NCBI GenBank assembly: GCA_019637195.1
Contig: JAHBWA010000036.1
Location: 1 to 64,000, forward strand
Length of the DNA: 64,000 nucleotides
DNA from: Labilithrix sp.
GTDB taxonomy: Bacteria > Myxococcota_A > Polyangia > Polyangiales > Polyangiaceae
Direction: 5' to 3'
Both the position numbers and the translations under genes were made by a program. Shown here piece after piece: positions 1-8,427 of this stretch; the first letter of the stretch is position 1; each line of letters begins with the position of its first letter. Under the pieces are notes generated by a model that searched no databases, was not told the DNA's origin, and saw only the letters and a list, made by a program, of their open reading frames with translations.

Positions 1-462
1 CTTGCCGGCGCACGTCCCCTCGGCCACGAGCGGCTCGCCGTCGCGGACGAACGGATCGACCAGCGCGAGGACGCACCGAAAGCGCGCGTTGAAGTCGCTG
101 GTGCGGGTCCCCGCGGCGTCGGCCGTGAGCTCGTCGAGCGCCGCGAGGAGCGCGGCGTTGTTCTCGGCGTCGGTCGCGCGCTCCCCGGCGAAGCGCGCCG
201 AGCGGACGCCGGGCGCGCCGCCGAGCGCGTCGACCTCGAGCCCGCTGTCGTCCGCCAGCGTGAGCATCATCGTGACGGCGGCCACCTCGCGCGCCTTCTT
301 GATCGCGTTCGCCTCGAAGGTGTCGCCGTCCTCGACGACCTGGATCGGCCTCTTGGAGACGTCCTGGATCGAGAGGACCTCGACGTTCATGTCGGCGAGG
401 AGGTGGCGGAGCTCCTCGAGCTTGCCACGGTTGTTCGTTGCGACGACGAGCGAGTGCTTCAC
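1..462 (-). CDS. rdgB: RdgB/HAM1 family XTP/dITP diphosphatase (3' end outside window)
   Basis: The enzyme hydrolyses non-canonical purine nucleoside triphosphates (dITP, XTP) to monophosphates in the cytosol and so keeps them out of DNA and RNA. The N-terminus reads like the family nucleotide-binding start (VVATNNRGKLEEL), followed by DTFEANAIKKA, LADDSGLEVDALGGAPGVRS and ARFAGER, all hallmark family stretches; NARFRCVLAL and EGTCAG lie near the window edge. I chose the GTG at 462 because a GGAGG Shine-Dalgarno sits about 7 bases upstream, while the nearby ATG is in another frame and hits a stop at once. It lies 53 bp downstream of rph on the same strand, a common rph-rdgB pairing. The C-terminus is cut off by the window start. 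Confidence 0.9.
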   Translation of the reverse strand, partial: MKHSLVVATNNRGKLEELRHLLADMNVEVLSIQDVSKRPIQVVEDGDTFEANAIKKAREVAAVTMMLTLADDSGLEVDALGGAPGVRSARFAGERATDAENNAALLAALDELTADAAGTRTSDFNARFRCVLALVDPFVRDGEPLVAEGTCAGK

Positions 463-515
463 GTGGCGCCCTCCATGCAGCGCTCGCCGCGCGACGCGCG
501 CGAGCTGTGGTGATT

Positions 516-1286
516 CTACGCGACGAGCAGCGCGGCGAGCTCGACGCCGGCGCCCGCGAGCGCCTTCTCCTGCACGTGCGTGAGCTGATGGATCCCGGCG
601 AGCGCGAGATCCATCATCGCGTCGATCTCCTTGCGCGGGACGGGCGCGCCCTCGGCCGTGCCCTGCACCTCGATCACCTTGCCCGAGCGCGTCCCGACCA
701 TGTTGAGGTCGACCTCGGCGCGCGAGTCCTCGAGGTAGACGAGGTCGAGCGCGAGCGCGTCGTCGAGGAAGCCCACGCTCGTGGCCGCGACGGGCTCGCG
801 GAGCACGCGCTCGGTCAGCTTGCCGGCGGCCTTCAGCTTGGCGAGCGCGAGCGCGAGCGCGACGAAGCCGCCGGTGATCGACGCGGTGCGCGTCCCGCCG
901 TCGGCCTCGAGCACGTCGCAGTCGACGACGATCTGGCGCTCGCCGAGCTTCTGCAGGTCGACGGCGGCGCGGAGCGCGCGCCCGACGAGGCGCTGGATCT
1001 CCTGCGTGCGACCGCTCGGCGCCTTGCCCCGGCCGTCGCGGCTCTCGCGCTTCTCGCGGCTCGCGCGCGGGTGCATCTGGTACTCGGCGGTGATCCACCC
1101 CTTGCCCTTGCCCTCCATCCACGGCGGGACCTTCGGGTCCACCGACGCGGTGCAGAGGACGACCGTGTGCCCCGCGCGGTAGAGCACGGAGCCCTCGGCG
1201 AAGCGCTGGAAGCCGACGGTCATCTCCACCGCGCGGAGAGCGTCGAGCGCGCGGCCGTCGGGACGGGCTTTGGAGCTTTGCGACAT
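516..1286 (-). CDS. rph: Ribonuclease PH
   Basis: Phosphorolytic 3'-5' exoribonuclease that trims the 3' ends of tRNA precursors. The 256-residue product starts with family sequence SSKARPDGRALDALRAVEM and contains GSVLYRAGHTVVLCTASVD, the RASREKRESRDGRGKAPSGR phosphate/RNA-binding arginine-rich stretch, EIQRLVGRALRAAVDL, VVDCDVLEADGGTRTASITG and the C-terminal VEVQGTAEGAPVPRKE-like stretch (VIEVQGTAEGAPV). Length matches the usual 240-260 residues. The ATG at 1286 gives the conserved N-terminus; further upstream extension in frame has no family character. It is transcribed divergently from rbfA and towards rdgB, with which it is probably co-transcribed. Confidence 0.95.
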   Translation of the reverse strand: MSQSSKARPDGRALDALRAVEMTVGFQRFAEGSVLYRAGHTVVLCTASVDPKVPPWMEGKGKGWITAEYQMHPRASREKRESRDGRGKAPSGRTQEIQRLVGRALRAAVDLQKLGERQIVVDCDVLEADGGTRTASITGGFVALALALAKLKAAGKLTERVLREPVAATSVGFLDDALALDLVYLEDSRAEVDLNMVGTRSGKVIEVQGTAEGAPVPRKEIDAMMDLALAGIHQLTHVQEKALAGAGVELAALLVA

Positions 1287-1424
1287 GGCCCGAGGTGATA
1301 CCACGCCTTGACGACGTGCTCGGTAGGTATCAGGCTTTGCGCGCTGCACGCTTCGGCTCGAGCGGTGGGCGCGTGTCGGCGAGCGCAGCGGTCCGCCTGA
1401 TTTCGCACGGAGTCGCGTCTGACC

Positions 1425-1772
1425 ATGAAGCTCGTGAAAGAAGGGCCCGGCGGCGCGGTCGCGCATCGGCACCAGCGCGTGGAGACGTCGATCCTCGACG
1501 AGCTCCGCTCCATTTTGCGCGACGACGTCACCGATCCCGAGCTCGAGGGCGTGCGCCTCACCGCGATCGTGCTGTCGTCCGACAGCAAGGTCGCGCGCGT
1601 CCACTTCGCCGTGCCGCGCGCCCGTCCGCGCAGCGCCGTGGACCGCGCCTTCACGCGCGCGACGGGCTTCCTCCGCGGCCGCCTCGCCGAGAGCGTCGAG
1701 CTCAAGAGGACCCCGGACCTGCGCTTCGTCTACGAGGCGGAGATCGATCCGTCCGGCGCCGACGAGGGCTGA
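1425..1772 (+). CDS. rbfA: Ribosome-binding factor A
   Basis: RbfA binds the nascent 30S subunit and assists 16S rRNA 5' end maturation. The 115-residue product has the family layout: basic N-terminus followed by VETSILDELRSILRDDVTDP, then the KH-type core LTAIVLSSDSKVARVHFAV and the terminal KRTPDLRFVYEAEID (the typical RxxPxLxFxxD signature). A GGAG lies 12 bases upstream of the ATG. It stands alone, divergent from rph, and its usual nusA-infB neighbours are not in this window, so it has been separated from the standard ribosome-maturation operon. Confidence 0.93.
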   Translation: MKLVKEGPGGAVAHRHQRVETSILDELRSILRDDVTDPELEGVRLTAIVLSSDSKVARVHFAVPRARPRSAVDRAFTRATGFLRGRLAESVELKRTPDLRFVYEAEIDPSGADEG

Positions 1773-1780
1773 CGCTCCGG

Positions 1781-3364
1781 TCAGAGGGGGCGCGCGGCGC
1801 TCGCGGGCGCCAGGCTGTGCGGGCCCGAGCTCCGCGGCGGCGCGATGGGGAGCAGGAGGCGGAAGCTCGTCCCCTTTTCCTCGCGGGGCTCGACGGCGAT
1901 CGTGCCCCCGTGCGCCTCGACGATCTGCCGCGTGATCGCGAGGCCGAGCCCGGTGCCTTCACCCTTCGTCGAGAAGAACGGATCGAAGATCCGCGAGCGG
2001 ACGTCCTCCGGGATGCCGCCGCCCTGGTCGTCGACGCCGACGACCACGCTCATGCCCTCCGCGCGCACGTAGACGCGGATGGTGCCGCCGTCGGTCATCG
2101 CCTCGCGGGCGTTGCGCAGCACGTTGAGGATCGCCTGGCGGATCTGACCCTCGTCGAACAGAACCAGCGGGATGTCGTCCTCGACGTCCACGTCGAGGAC
2201 GAGGCCCGCGCGGTCCATCTCGGGCTTCGCGAACACGGCGATCTCGCGCACCTTCGCGGCGAGGTCCTCGGACTCCATGCGCGGCTGGGGGAGGCGCGCG
2301 ACGCGGAGGTACTCCTCGGAGAGGTGCTCGAGCCGCTGCACCTCGCGGGTGATCGCCAGGAGCAACGTCCGCGGCTCGCCCGAGATGCCGGCCTCCGCGA
2401 GGTTCTCCTCGAGCAGCTCGATGTTGAGGCCGATCGAGGAGAGCGGGTTCCGGATCTCGTGCGTGACGTGCGCGGCCATCTTGCCGATCGCCGCGAGCCG
2501 CTCGTTCGCGACGGCCCGGTTCTGCGCCTGCGCGACCGCGGCGACCATCCGCTCGAACGCCCTCGCGAGCTCGCCGATCTCGTCGTCGGTGCGCTCCGTC
2601 GGCTGGGGGGTCAGGTCTCCCCGCGCGACCGCCTTGGCGCGCTGGGTGACGCGCTCGAGCGGCCCGAGGAGCCGCCGGGTGTGGATCGAGACGCCGACGC
2701 CGACCGCGAGCGTGAGCGCCGCGAGCAGCGCCAGCTCCACCACCGCGCGTTGCTCGCGCGCGCGCGCCGCGTCCGAGAGGTTCTTCATCGACGTCTCGAC
2801 GTGATCGGCCAGCGCGCGGAGGCGCTTGTCCGCGGCGTGCTCCATCGCGCCGAGCGCGAGGAGATCGCGGTTGATCACGTCGCGATCGCCGTCCTCGAGC
2901 GCGGCGAAGACGCGGTCGCGGGCCTCGCGATCTCCGGCCCACTCGGCCGCCGCCGCGTCGAGCTCGCCGGTGAGCACGAGCGCGAGCTGGCGCGTCTCGT
3001 CGCTCCCGAGCGAGCGGAGCTCGTTTTGCATCGCGGAGCGCGTCTCCTCGAACATCAGGCGGCGCTCGCCGTCGAGCGTCTTCAGGATGTCGAGCGTCGA
3101 CTGCGGGCTCTTCTCGTCGGGGATGCCGTCGACGATCGACGCGAGGGTCGACTGGATCGCCCGGAGCCGGCCGAGCTTGAGGGCTACCGGCACGAAGCCG
3201 TTGGTGAGCTCCTCGCTGTCCTCGGCGGCGCGCTGCTGCGCGACGACGGTGAAGCCGACCGTCACCGCGAACGCGAGCAGCGTGACCGCGAACGACACGA
3301 GGATGCGCGTCGCGAGCGTCTTGCTCGGCTTGACGTCCGGGGGGAGCGACGCGCGCGGGCTCAT
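1781..3364 (-). CDS. Membrane sensor histidine kinase with HAMP domain
   Basis: A 527-residue inner-membrane two-component sensor. TM1 is at about residues 18-42, a helical periplasmic domain of roughly 165 residues follows, TM2 is about 208-228, then HAMP (about 229-281), a HisKA dimerisation domain with the phosphoacceptor in HEIRNPLSSIG (His302) and a HATPase domain with N box NVLRNAREAM (about 414), G1 DDQGGGIPED, F box FDPFFSTK and G2 GTGLGLAI (about 470). All catalytic motifs look intact. No response regulator gene adjoins it, so its partner is elsewhere. It lies 11 bp after the Fe-S protein gene and is probably the last gene of that minus-strand run. The periplasmic ligand is unknown. 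Confidence 0.92.
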   Translation of the reverse strand: MSPRASLPPDVKPSKTLATRILVSFAVTLLAFAVTVGFTVVAQQRAAEDSEELTNGFVPVALKLGRLRAIQSTLASIVDGIPDEKSPQSTLDILKTLDGERRLMFEETRSAMQNELRSLGSDETRQLALVLTGELDAAAAEWAGDREARDRVFAALEDGDRDVINRDLLALGAMEHAADKRLRALADHVETSMKNLSDAARAREQRAVVELALLAALTLAVGVGVSIHTRRLLGPLERVTQRAKAVARGDLTPQPTERTDDEIGELARAFERMVAAVAQAQNRAVANERLAAIGKMAAHVTHEIRNPLSSIGLNIELLEENLAEAGISGEPRTLLLAITREVQRLEHLSEEYLRVARLPQPRMESEDLAAKVREIAVFAKPEMDRAGLVLDVDVEDDIPLVLFDEGQIRQAILNVLRNAREAMTDGGTIRVYVRAEGMSVVVGVDDQGGGIPEDVRSRIFDPFFSTKGEGTGLGLAITRQIVEAHGGTIAVEPREEKGTSFRLLLPIAPPRSSGPHSLAPASAARPL

Positions 3365-3375
3365 GAGCGCCGGAT

Positions 3376-4548
3376 CTAGGCCCCGTCGCCGGTCGTGGCG
3401 GTCTGCCGATCGCGCGCGCCGTCCGCGGCGTCGAGCGCGCGCAGGACGACGGTCGCGAGATCGAGCACGCGCGCGCCGCGCGTCTGGAACGAGCGCAGGC
3501 TCGACGCGCAGGCGGTGACGACGGTGCCGCCGCCGGAGCGCTCGTGATCGGCGAGGCGCTCCTCGGCGATCCCGCGCGCCACGTCGGGCATGGTCAGCGG
3601 CAAGAGCCCGCCGGCGCCGGAGCAGCGGCCGTCGGCGCGACGTCGCTCGAACTCGTCGGGCGCGCGGCCGAGCACGCGCGCGAGCACCTGCCGTGGCGCC
3701 TCGTAGACGCCGAGCCCGCGGCCGAGCTGACAGGGGTCGTGCCAGCGCACGGGGCCGTCGCCGAGCGCGCCGTCGAGGCGGCCGAGCTTGCCGAGCTCAC
3801 GCGCCGCGAGCTCCGAGAAGTGCTCGACCGGCGCCGGCATGGTCACGCCGGCAGCCGCGTGATGGACGCGGAGCGCGGCGGCGCACCCGGCGTCGCCGAC
3901 GACCACGCGCTCGCGGCCCTCGAGCGCCTCGGCGATCCGCGCGCCCTGCCGGACGAAGCCGTCGTGATCGCCGGCGTAGAGGAGCGGAGCGCCGCAGCAG
4001 ACGTCCACCAGCGCGACCTTGCCGCCGACGAGACGCGCCGTCGCGCGCACCGTGTCGGCGCCGCCCTCCGTGCCCCTCCGCGCGTGCTCGCAGCCGACGA
4101 GGACCGCGACGCGCGCGCTCGCGTCCACCGACGGGCCGACGCGGGGATCGGCCGCGACCTTCCCGAGCGCCGCCGCGCGCTCCGTGAACCGGTCGAGCAC
4201 GCGGCGCGCGGGCGCGGGGAGCTCGCCCGCCTGGGCCAGCGCGCTCCGCGCCGCGAAGAGCGTCCCGGCGACGTCGTTGTGGTGGTCGCAGTGGTCGCGG
4301 CAGCCGAAGCAGCCGGTGCACGCCCAGGCCGGCTCGGCGAACGACGGCGAGAGCGGCACGCTCTCGTTCGCGACGAAGTAGGCCATGCTCATCTTGCCCC
4401 ACGGCGTCAGCGTCTCGCGCGGCTCGGCGTTCGACACGGGGCACGCGCTGCGGCACAGCTTCGGGCAGAAGACGCAGCGCTCGAGCGTGGCCTTCCGTGG
4501 CGTGAGCTGCGGCAGCCGCCGGAGCGGTCGATCGTCGGGGCGGGCCAT
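3376..4548 (-). CDS. (Fe-S)-binding oxidoreductase subunit of the GlcF/LldE/HdrD type
   Basis: The 390-residue protein carries two N-terminal ferredoxin-type cysteine sets, C25-C28-C32-C36P and C77-C80-C83-C87, predicted to hold two [4Fe-4S] clusters. C-terminal cysteine-rich (CCG-like) stretches are VDVCCGAPLLYAGD, WHDPCQLGRGLG and RCSGAGGLLPL. This architecture is that of electron-transferring subunits such as glycolate oxidase GlcF, lactate-utilisation LldE and heterodisulfide reductase HdrD. The usual flavin dehydrogenase partner is not next door, so the substrate cannot be assigned; a quinone-linked or other electron-transfer role is inference. No TM segment is seen. Neighbours are the PanE-like reductase (upstream, 120-bp gap) and a sensor kinase (downstream, 11 bp). 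Confidence 0.85.
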   Translation of the reverse strand: MARPDDRPLRRLPQLTPRKATLERCVFCPKLCRSACPVSNAEPRETLTPWGKMSMAYFVANESVPLSPSFAEPAWACTGCFGCRDHCDHHNDVAGTLFAARSALAQAGELPAPARRVLDRFTERAAALGKVAADPRVGPSVDASARVAVLVGCEHARRGTEGGADTVRATARLVGGKVALVDVCCGAPLLYAGDHDGFVRQGARIAEALEGRERVVVGDAGCAAALRVHHAAAGVTMPAPVEHFSELAARELGKLGRLDGALGDGPVRWHDPCQLGRGLGVYEAPRQVLARVLGRAPDEFERRRADGRCSGAGGLLPLTMPDVARGIAEERLADHERSGGGTVVTACASSLRSFQTRGARVLDLATVVLRALDAADGARDRQTATTGDGA

Positions 4549-4668
4549 CCGCGCATTATCGAGGGCGCATGGCCGACCGTCGAGCGCGAGCTGATCTGGC
4601 GCTTTCGGGCCTGGCTCCGGCGCGCCGCGCGGGGGATCTCGCCGCGGAGCCCCGCGCCTGCCGTGGGC

Positions 4669-5610
4669 TCAGCTCGGCGCCGCGGCGGCCTCGAAGCGTC
4701 GCCCGAGCTCTTCCAGCGCCTCGCGCGGGAGGGCGTGGTCGCGGGCGAGCTCGATCATCGCGCGGATCATGCCCCGGTGCTGCTCCCTGAGCTTCCGGCC
4801 GAAGTGCTCCTCGGCGTAGAACGCGGCCTCGGGCGAGATCCGAGAGAGCGCGCCGAGCCACGCGCGGAGCGCCCAGGGCGCGGCGAGCGCCGGCGCGAGC
4901 GGGGCCCACGGCTCCGGCGCGCCGATGCGCCGCGACAGGCGCACGCCTTCGCGGCACGCGCGCGTCGCGAGAGAGAGGAGCGACTCGTCGTCGACGAGGG
5001 CGGCGATGCTCCCGGCGAGCGAGAGCGTCATCCCGATCGCGATGAAGCACACCGTCGTCGCCGGGTTCTTCTCGTGGACGCCGAGCTCGAGCCGCCCGCG
5101 CAGACCCGCGCGCGAGAGCGCCTCGGCGAGCTCGCGGACGGCGTCGGCGGCGGCGCTGCCGGCGCGTGGCTCGTCGATCTTGGTCGGCGCCGGCGGCGCC
5201 CAGTAGCGGATGACGCCGTCCTCCTTGCGCGTGTACGCGACGACGTTCGGCATCGCCGCGAGCACGCGCTCACCGAACGCGGCTCGCATGCGCGTCCAGT
5301 CCGGCGGAAGCATCGGCGTCAGGACGACGATCGGCGCCTCGCTCGCGGCGAGCGGCTCCTTCAAGGCGTCGAGGTCCTCGGTGCCGACCGCGAGGAGGAC
5401 GACGTCGGCGTCGGGCGGGACGGCGTCCACGCGCGCCGGCGCCTCGACGATCTCGCGCCTCTCGCCGCGGACCGCCTCGATGACGATCGGCTCGCGCGAG
5501 CCCACGCGCGTCGGGCGCACGACGAACGCGACGTCGACCTGCCCGCGCAGCGCGAGGCGCGCGCCGTAGACGCCGCCGAGCGCGCCCGCGCCGAAGACGG
5601 CGACCTTCAC
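4669..5610 (-). CDS. Ketopantoate reductase (PanE/ApbA) family protein
   Basis: NADPH-dependent 2-dehydropantoate 2-reductase family member of 313 residues. The Rossmann start MKVAVFGAGALGGVYGARLA is canonical. The mid part (DADVVLLAVGTEDLDALKEP, VLTPMLPP) follows family topology. The C-terminal helical domain has VHEKNPATTV, where a Lys sits near the expected catalytic position, but the usual Lys-xxx-Asn-xxx-Asn spacing is not evident, so pantothenate synthesis is not certain and another 2-oxoacid or 2-hydroxyacid may be the substrate. The gene starts 7 bp after the FHA protein stop, implying co-transcription with it. Confidence 0.75.
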   Translation of the reverse strand: MKVAVFGAGALGGVYGARLALRGQVDVAFVVRPTRVGSREPIVIEAVRGERREIVEAPARVDAVPPDADVVLLAVGTEDLDALKEPLAASEAPIVVLTPMLPPDWTRMRAAFGERVLAAMPNVVAYTRKEDGVIRYWAPPAPTKIDEPRAGSAAADAVRELAEALSRAGLRGRLELGVHEKNPATTVCFIAIGMTLSLAGSIAALVDDESLLSLATRACREGVRLSRRIGAPEPWAPLAPALAAPWALRAWLGALSRISPEAAFYAEEHFGRKLREQHRGMIRAMIELARDHALPREALEELGRRFEAAAAPS

Positions 5611-5617
5611 GCGCGCC

Positions 5618-6415
5618 TCAGCGGTACGTGAAGCGGAGGTCGTGGTCGCAGATGCGGAAGACGTCGCCCTCGGCGATCTGCTTCCGCGCGATGCGCTGGC
5701 CGTTGTACTCGACGCCGTTGGTCGAGCCCATGTCGACCATGAAGTAGACGCCGTTCTGGTACTCGATCATCGCGTGCTGGCGGGAGACGTTCGGATCCTT
5801 CAGCGTCAGGTCGCTCGACTGCTTGCCGCGCCCGATCACGAAGCGGTCCTTCGCGACCCCGTGCTTCTCGCCCTGGTAGATGATGCTCAGCGCCGAGCCG
5901 GCCGACAGGCCGCCGTTGAAGCCGCCGCCCGGGACCGGGGGCATCGAGCCGGAGCTGCGCCCGGCCGGGATCGGCGGGGGAGCGCTCCGCGGAGCGCTCG
6001 GTGGCTGCGAGCGCATCGAGCCGGCGCCGCCGCCCATGCGCGGAGGAGGCGCCATCCCGCCCATGCCCCGCGGCGGAGGCGGAGGCGCCGGGAGACCGCC
6101 GCCGCGCGCCGGCGGAGGCGGGAGCCCACCCTGCCCGCGCGAGGACATGCCGCCGCCGCGCATCGACTGCGGGGGAGGCATCGGCGGGGGCGCGCTCGCG
6201 TAGCCTCCGCCCGCGCCGCTCTCCGCGCCGCGGCCGCCGCCCGGGTAGGGCGTGCGCTGGCCGTAGCTGCGCTGGCGAGCGTACTGCTTCATCGCCTCGT
6301 TGATGAGGTAGTCGACGCTGCATTCGAGCTCGCGCGCCATCTGCTCGAAGGTCTCCCAGAGCATGTCCCTGCACTGGAAGGTTCGAGCGCTCTTCTTGTT
6401 GGGGTCCGAGCTCAT
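5618..6415 (-). CDS. FHA-domain protein with N-terminal ribbon-helix-helix-like segment
   Basis: A 265-residue cytosolic protein in three parts. Residues about 10-48 (RTFQCRDMLWETFEQMAREL then YLINEAMKQYAR) resemble a ribbon-helix-helix DNA-binding fold. Residues about 49-170 are a low-complexity Pro/Gly/Arg linker. Residues about 175-265 form a forkhead-associated domain with the phosphothreonine-binding signature IGRGKQSSDL, VSRQHAMIEY and STNGVEYNG. FHA domains read Ser/Thr kinase output, and a Ser/Thr kinase gene lies at 13.8 kb; a link is only inference. The region just upstream (6470-6485) is unusually A/T-rich for this genome and may contain its promoter. First gene of the minus-strand run down to 1781. 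Confidence 0.85.
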   Translation of the reverse strand: MSSDPNKKSARTFQCRDMLWETFEQMARELECSVDYLINEAMKQYARQRSYGQRTPYPGGGRGAESGAGGGYASAPPPMPPPQSMRGGGMSSRGQGGLPPPPARGGGLPAPPPPPRGMGGMAPPPRMGGGAGSMRSQPPSAPRSAPPPIPAGRSSGSMPPVPGGGFNGGLSAGSALSIIYQGEKHGVAKDRFVIGRGKQSSDLTLKDPNVSRQHAMIEYQNGVYFMVDMGSTNGVEYNGQRIARKQIAEGDVFRICDHDLRFTYR

Positions 6416-6557
6416 CGCGTCGTTCGGCGGTGCCTCATCGAGGGACGATCTCCGTCAGGGGGACCGTCTTGGAAAATTATTGCACAGGTGGGGTTCGGAG
6501 AACCACGACTTGACGAAGTCGCCAAGCACAAGAGGCCCGGGGGGGAGCTCGGGCGGG

Positions 6558-8156
6558 TCACTTATCCATGTTGGGGATGAGACAGTGTTTGACGAAGTCT
6601 CCTACCGTCTTGAGCTCCTTCGGCTCCGTCTCCTTCGGGTTTCCGGCCTTCGGGACGTCGCACTCCCAGGAGCACTCGTCGTCCTTCTCGCATTTCGGCA
6701 GCGGGGCGCTGTCCTCGGCGAGCGGCTGGACGTAGTGGACGTCGGCCTTCTTGCCGGTCCAAAACCAGCCCAGCGCAACGAGCTTCGGCCCGAGATCCTT
6801 GCTGTTCAGGTAGGGGAGGAGGGCGTCGAGCTTGGCCTTCGCGTCGCCTTCCATCTTGTCCCGGATGACGCCGGCGTAGGAGAGGGGCTCGGTCATGCCC
6901 ATCTTCGTGGCGGACGCCTTCGGCAGGTGCCCCATGAACTCGGGGATCTGCTTGACGGTCATCGTCGTCAGGATGATCTCGTACGCGACCCAGCGGACCT
7001 TCCACTTCGGCGGGTCGTGGAGGGTGTAGAGCTTCGGGACGAACCACTCCTTCGGGAACTCGCCCATGCGCCGGAAGGCGCCGTCGCGGACCGCGTCCGG
7101 AGAGTCGTTGTTCTTCGCGATGGCGAAGATCCGCTCGAGCTCGTCCTTGTTGTTCTTGTCGAGGTTGCCCTCGAGCGCGGCGAGCGCGAGCTTCCGGCGC
7201 TCGGCGGGCTTGTCGGCGCCGCCCGAGTACTTGATGAGCCACTCGATCGACGGGCGGCCGGCGATGCGCTTCATCGCCGGGAAGACCTCCTCGGTGAGCC
7301 GCCGCTCCTGGATCTTGTCGACCTGCGCCGCGACCTGCGAGTCGTCGGCCTTCACGTTGTTCTTGGCGTTGTGCTCCTTGACGACCTTCGTCTGCGCCTC
7401 GAGCCACTCCTTGGAGCCGTACTTGTCGGCGAGGCCGACGAGCGCCTTCGACATCTCGAGCTTGGTCGGCTCGTCTCCGATGTCGTGAATGAGCGAGGCG
7501 ATGCGGTCGATCCGCGCCGTGTTCTCGTTCACGAGCCCGGGGAGGATCTTGACGCTCTCCGATCCGAGCGTGCGCATCATCTGCTCGAGGCCGTACTGCT
7601 GCGAGCCGTTCTCGACGCGATCCTCGAACCCGGTCTGCGCCCAGTGCATCAGCGCGGTCTTGAGCTCGGCCTTCGTCGCCTCGTTCGAGACGAGCGGGGG
7701 CTCGTGGATGAGCAGCGCGAAGCCGGCGTCCTTGTACGGGACGGTCAGGTCCGGAGGCAGGCGGCCCTCCGGCGTGCGCGCGGGAGGCGGCGGCTTGAGC
7801 TGCTCGACGATCTGCGGGACGAGCCGGTCGACGAGCTGGCGGCGTGTCTCCTCGGAGAGCTGCCCGAGCGCGCCGTCGCGCTCCTCGCCGTCTTCGTTCT
7901 TGTACCGCTCGACCAGGATCTTGATGCCGTGACGGACGCCACCGCGCGCGGGCATCCGGATGAGGGACATCGCCGCCTCGGTGCGCAGCTCGATCGGGTA
8001 CTTGTCGTGCGTGATGACCGCGACGAGCTTGTGCGGGCCGCGCTGCGTGGTCTCCCAGCGCTTCACGTCCGACTCGCTGACGCGGCAGCCCGACGCCGCG
8101 AGCGACAGCGTGCCCACCCCGATCGCGAGACAGAGCGCGCGCGCCACGTTGCCCAC
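6558..8156 (-). CDS. HEAT-repeat-like lipoprotein, function unknown
   Basis: A predicted lipoprotein of about 532 residues. The lipobox SLAASGC follows a short hydrophobic stretch. The body is almost wholly alpha-helical with alternating helix pairs (TEAAMSLIRMPARGG, ATKAELKTALMHW, ERRKLALAALEGNLDK, PDAVRDGAFRRMGEFP) reminiscent of HEAT/ARM solenoids, and ends with a Cys-rich tail (KCEKDDECSWECDVP). I placed the start at the GTG at 8156 because it gives a compact 23-residue signal peptide; an ATG at 8273 with a fair AGGGA upstream would add about 39 residues. In-frame sequence beyond that is antisense to ftsK. It is divergent from ftsK. No family name can be given with confidence. Confidence 0.75.
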   Translation of the reverse strand: MGNVARALCLAIGVGTLSLAASGCRVSESDVKRWETTQRGPHKLVAVITHDKYPIELRTEAAMSLIRMPARGGVRHGIKILVERYKNEDGEERDGALGQLSEETRRQLVDRLVPQIVEQLKPPPPARTPEGRLPPDLTVPYKDAGFALLIHEPPLVSNEATKAELKTALMHWAQTGFEDRVENGSQQYGLEQMMRTLGSESVKILPGLVNENTARIDRIASLIHDIGDEPTKLEMSKALVGLADKYGSKEWLEAQTKVVKEHNAKNNVKADDSQVAAQVDKIQERRLTEEVFPAMKRIAGRPSIEWLIKYSGGADKPAERRKLALAALEGNLDKNNKDELERIFAIAKNNDSPDAVRDGAFRRMGEFPKEWFVPKLYTLHDPPKWKVRWVAYEIILTTMTVKQIPEFMGHLPKASATKMGMTEPLSYAGVIRDKMEGDAKAKLDALLPYLNSKDLGPKLVALGWFWTGKKADVHYVQPLAEDSAPLPKCEKDDECSWECDVPKAGNPKETEPKELKTVGDFVKHCLIPNMDK

Positions 8157-8427
8157 CCCGGCTGCGCCGGCCACCGTGCGTCGTCGAAGGTGACCCTTCG
8201 AGGTGGCAGGCGCAGACTCTCTGCTTGCTCCCCACGAGCATGCGGGGCCGTGCGACCTGTTCGTTCCGCCCATCCGTTCCCTCGAGTTGGCACCGAACAT
8301 TACGCCGACATCCTCAGGACAACCAAGGATAAACCAGACGCGGCCGTGGGCGGGCGCCCCCGGGGGCTCCACCAAGTTGACCCGGCCCGCCGACGTGCCG
8401 TAGGTTCCAATGTAGGTCACCGTAGGC

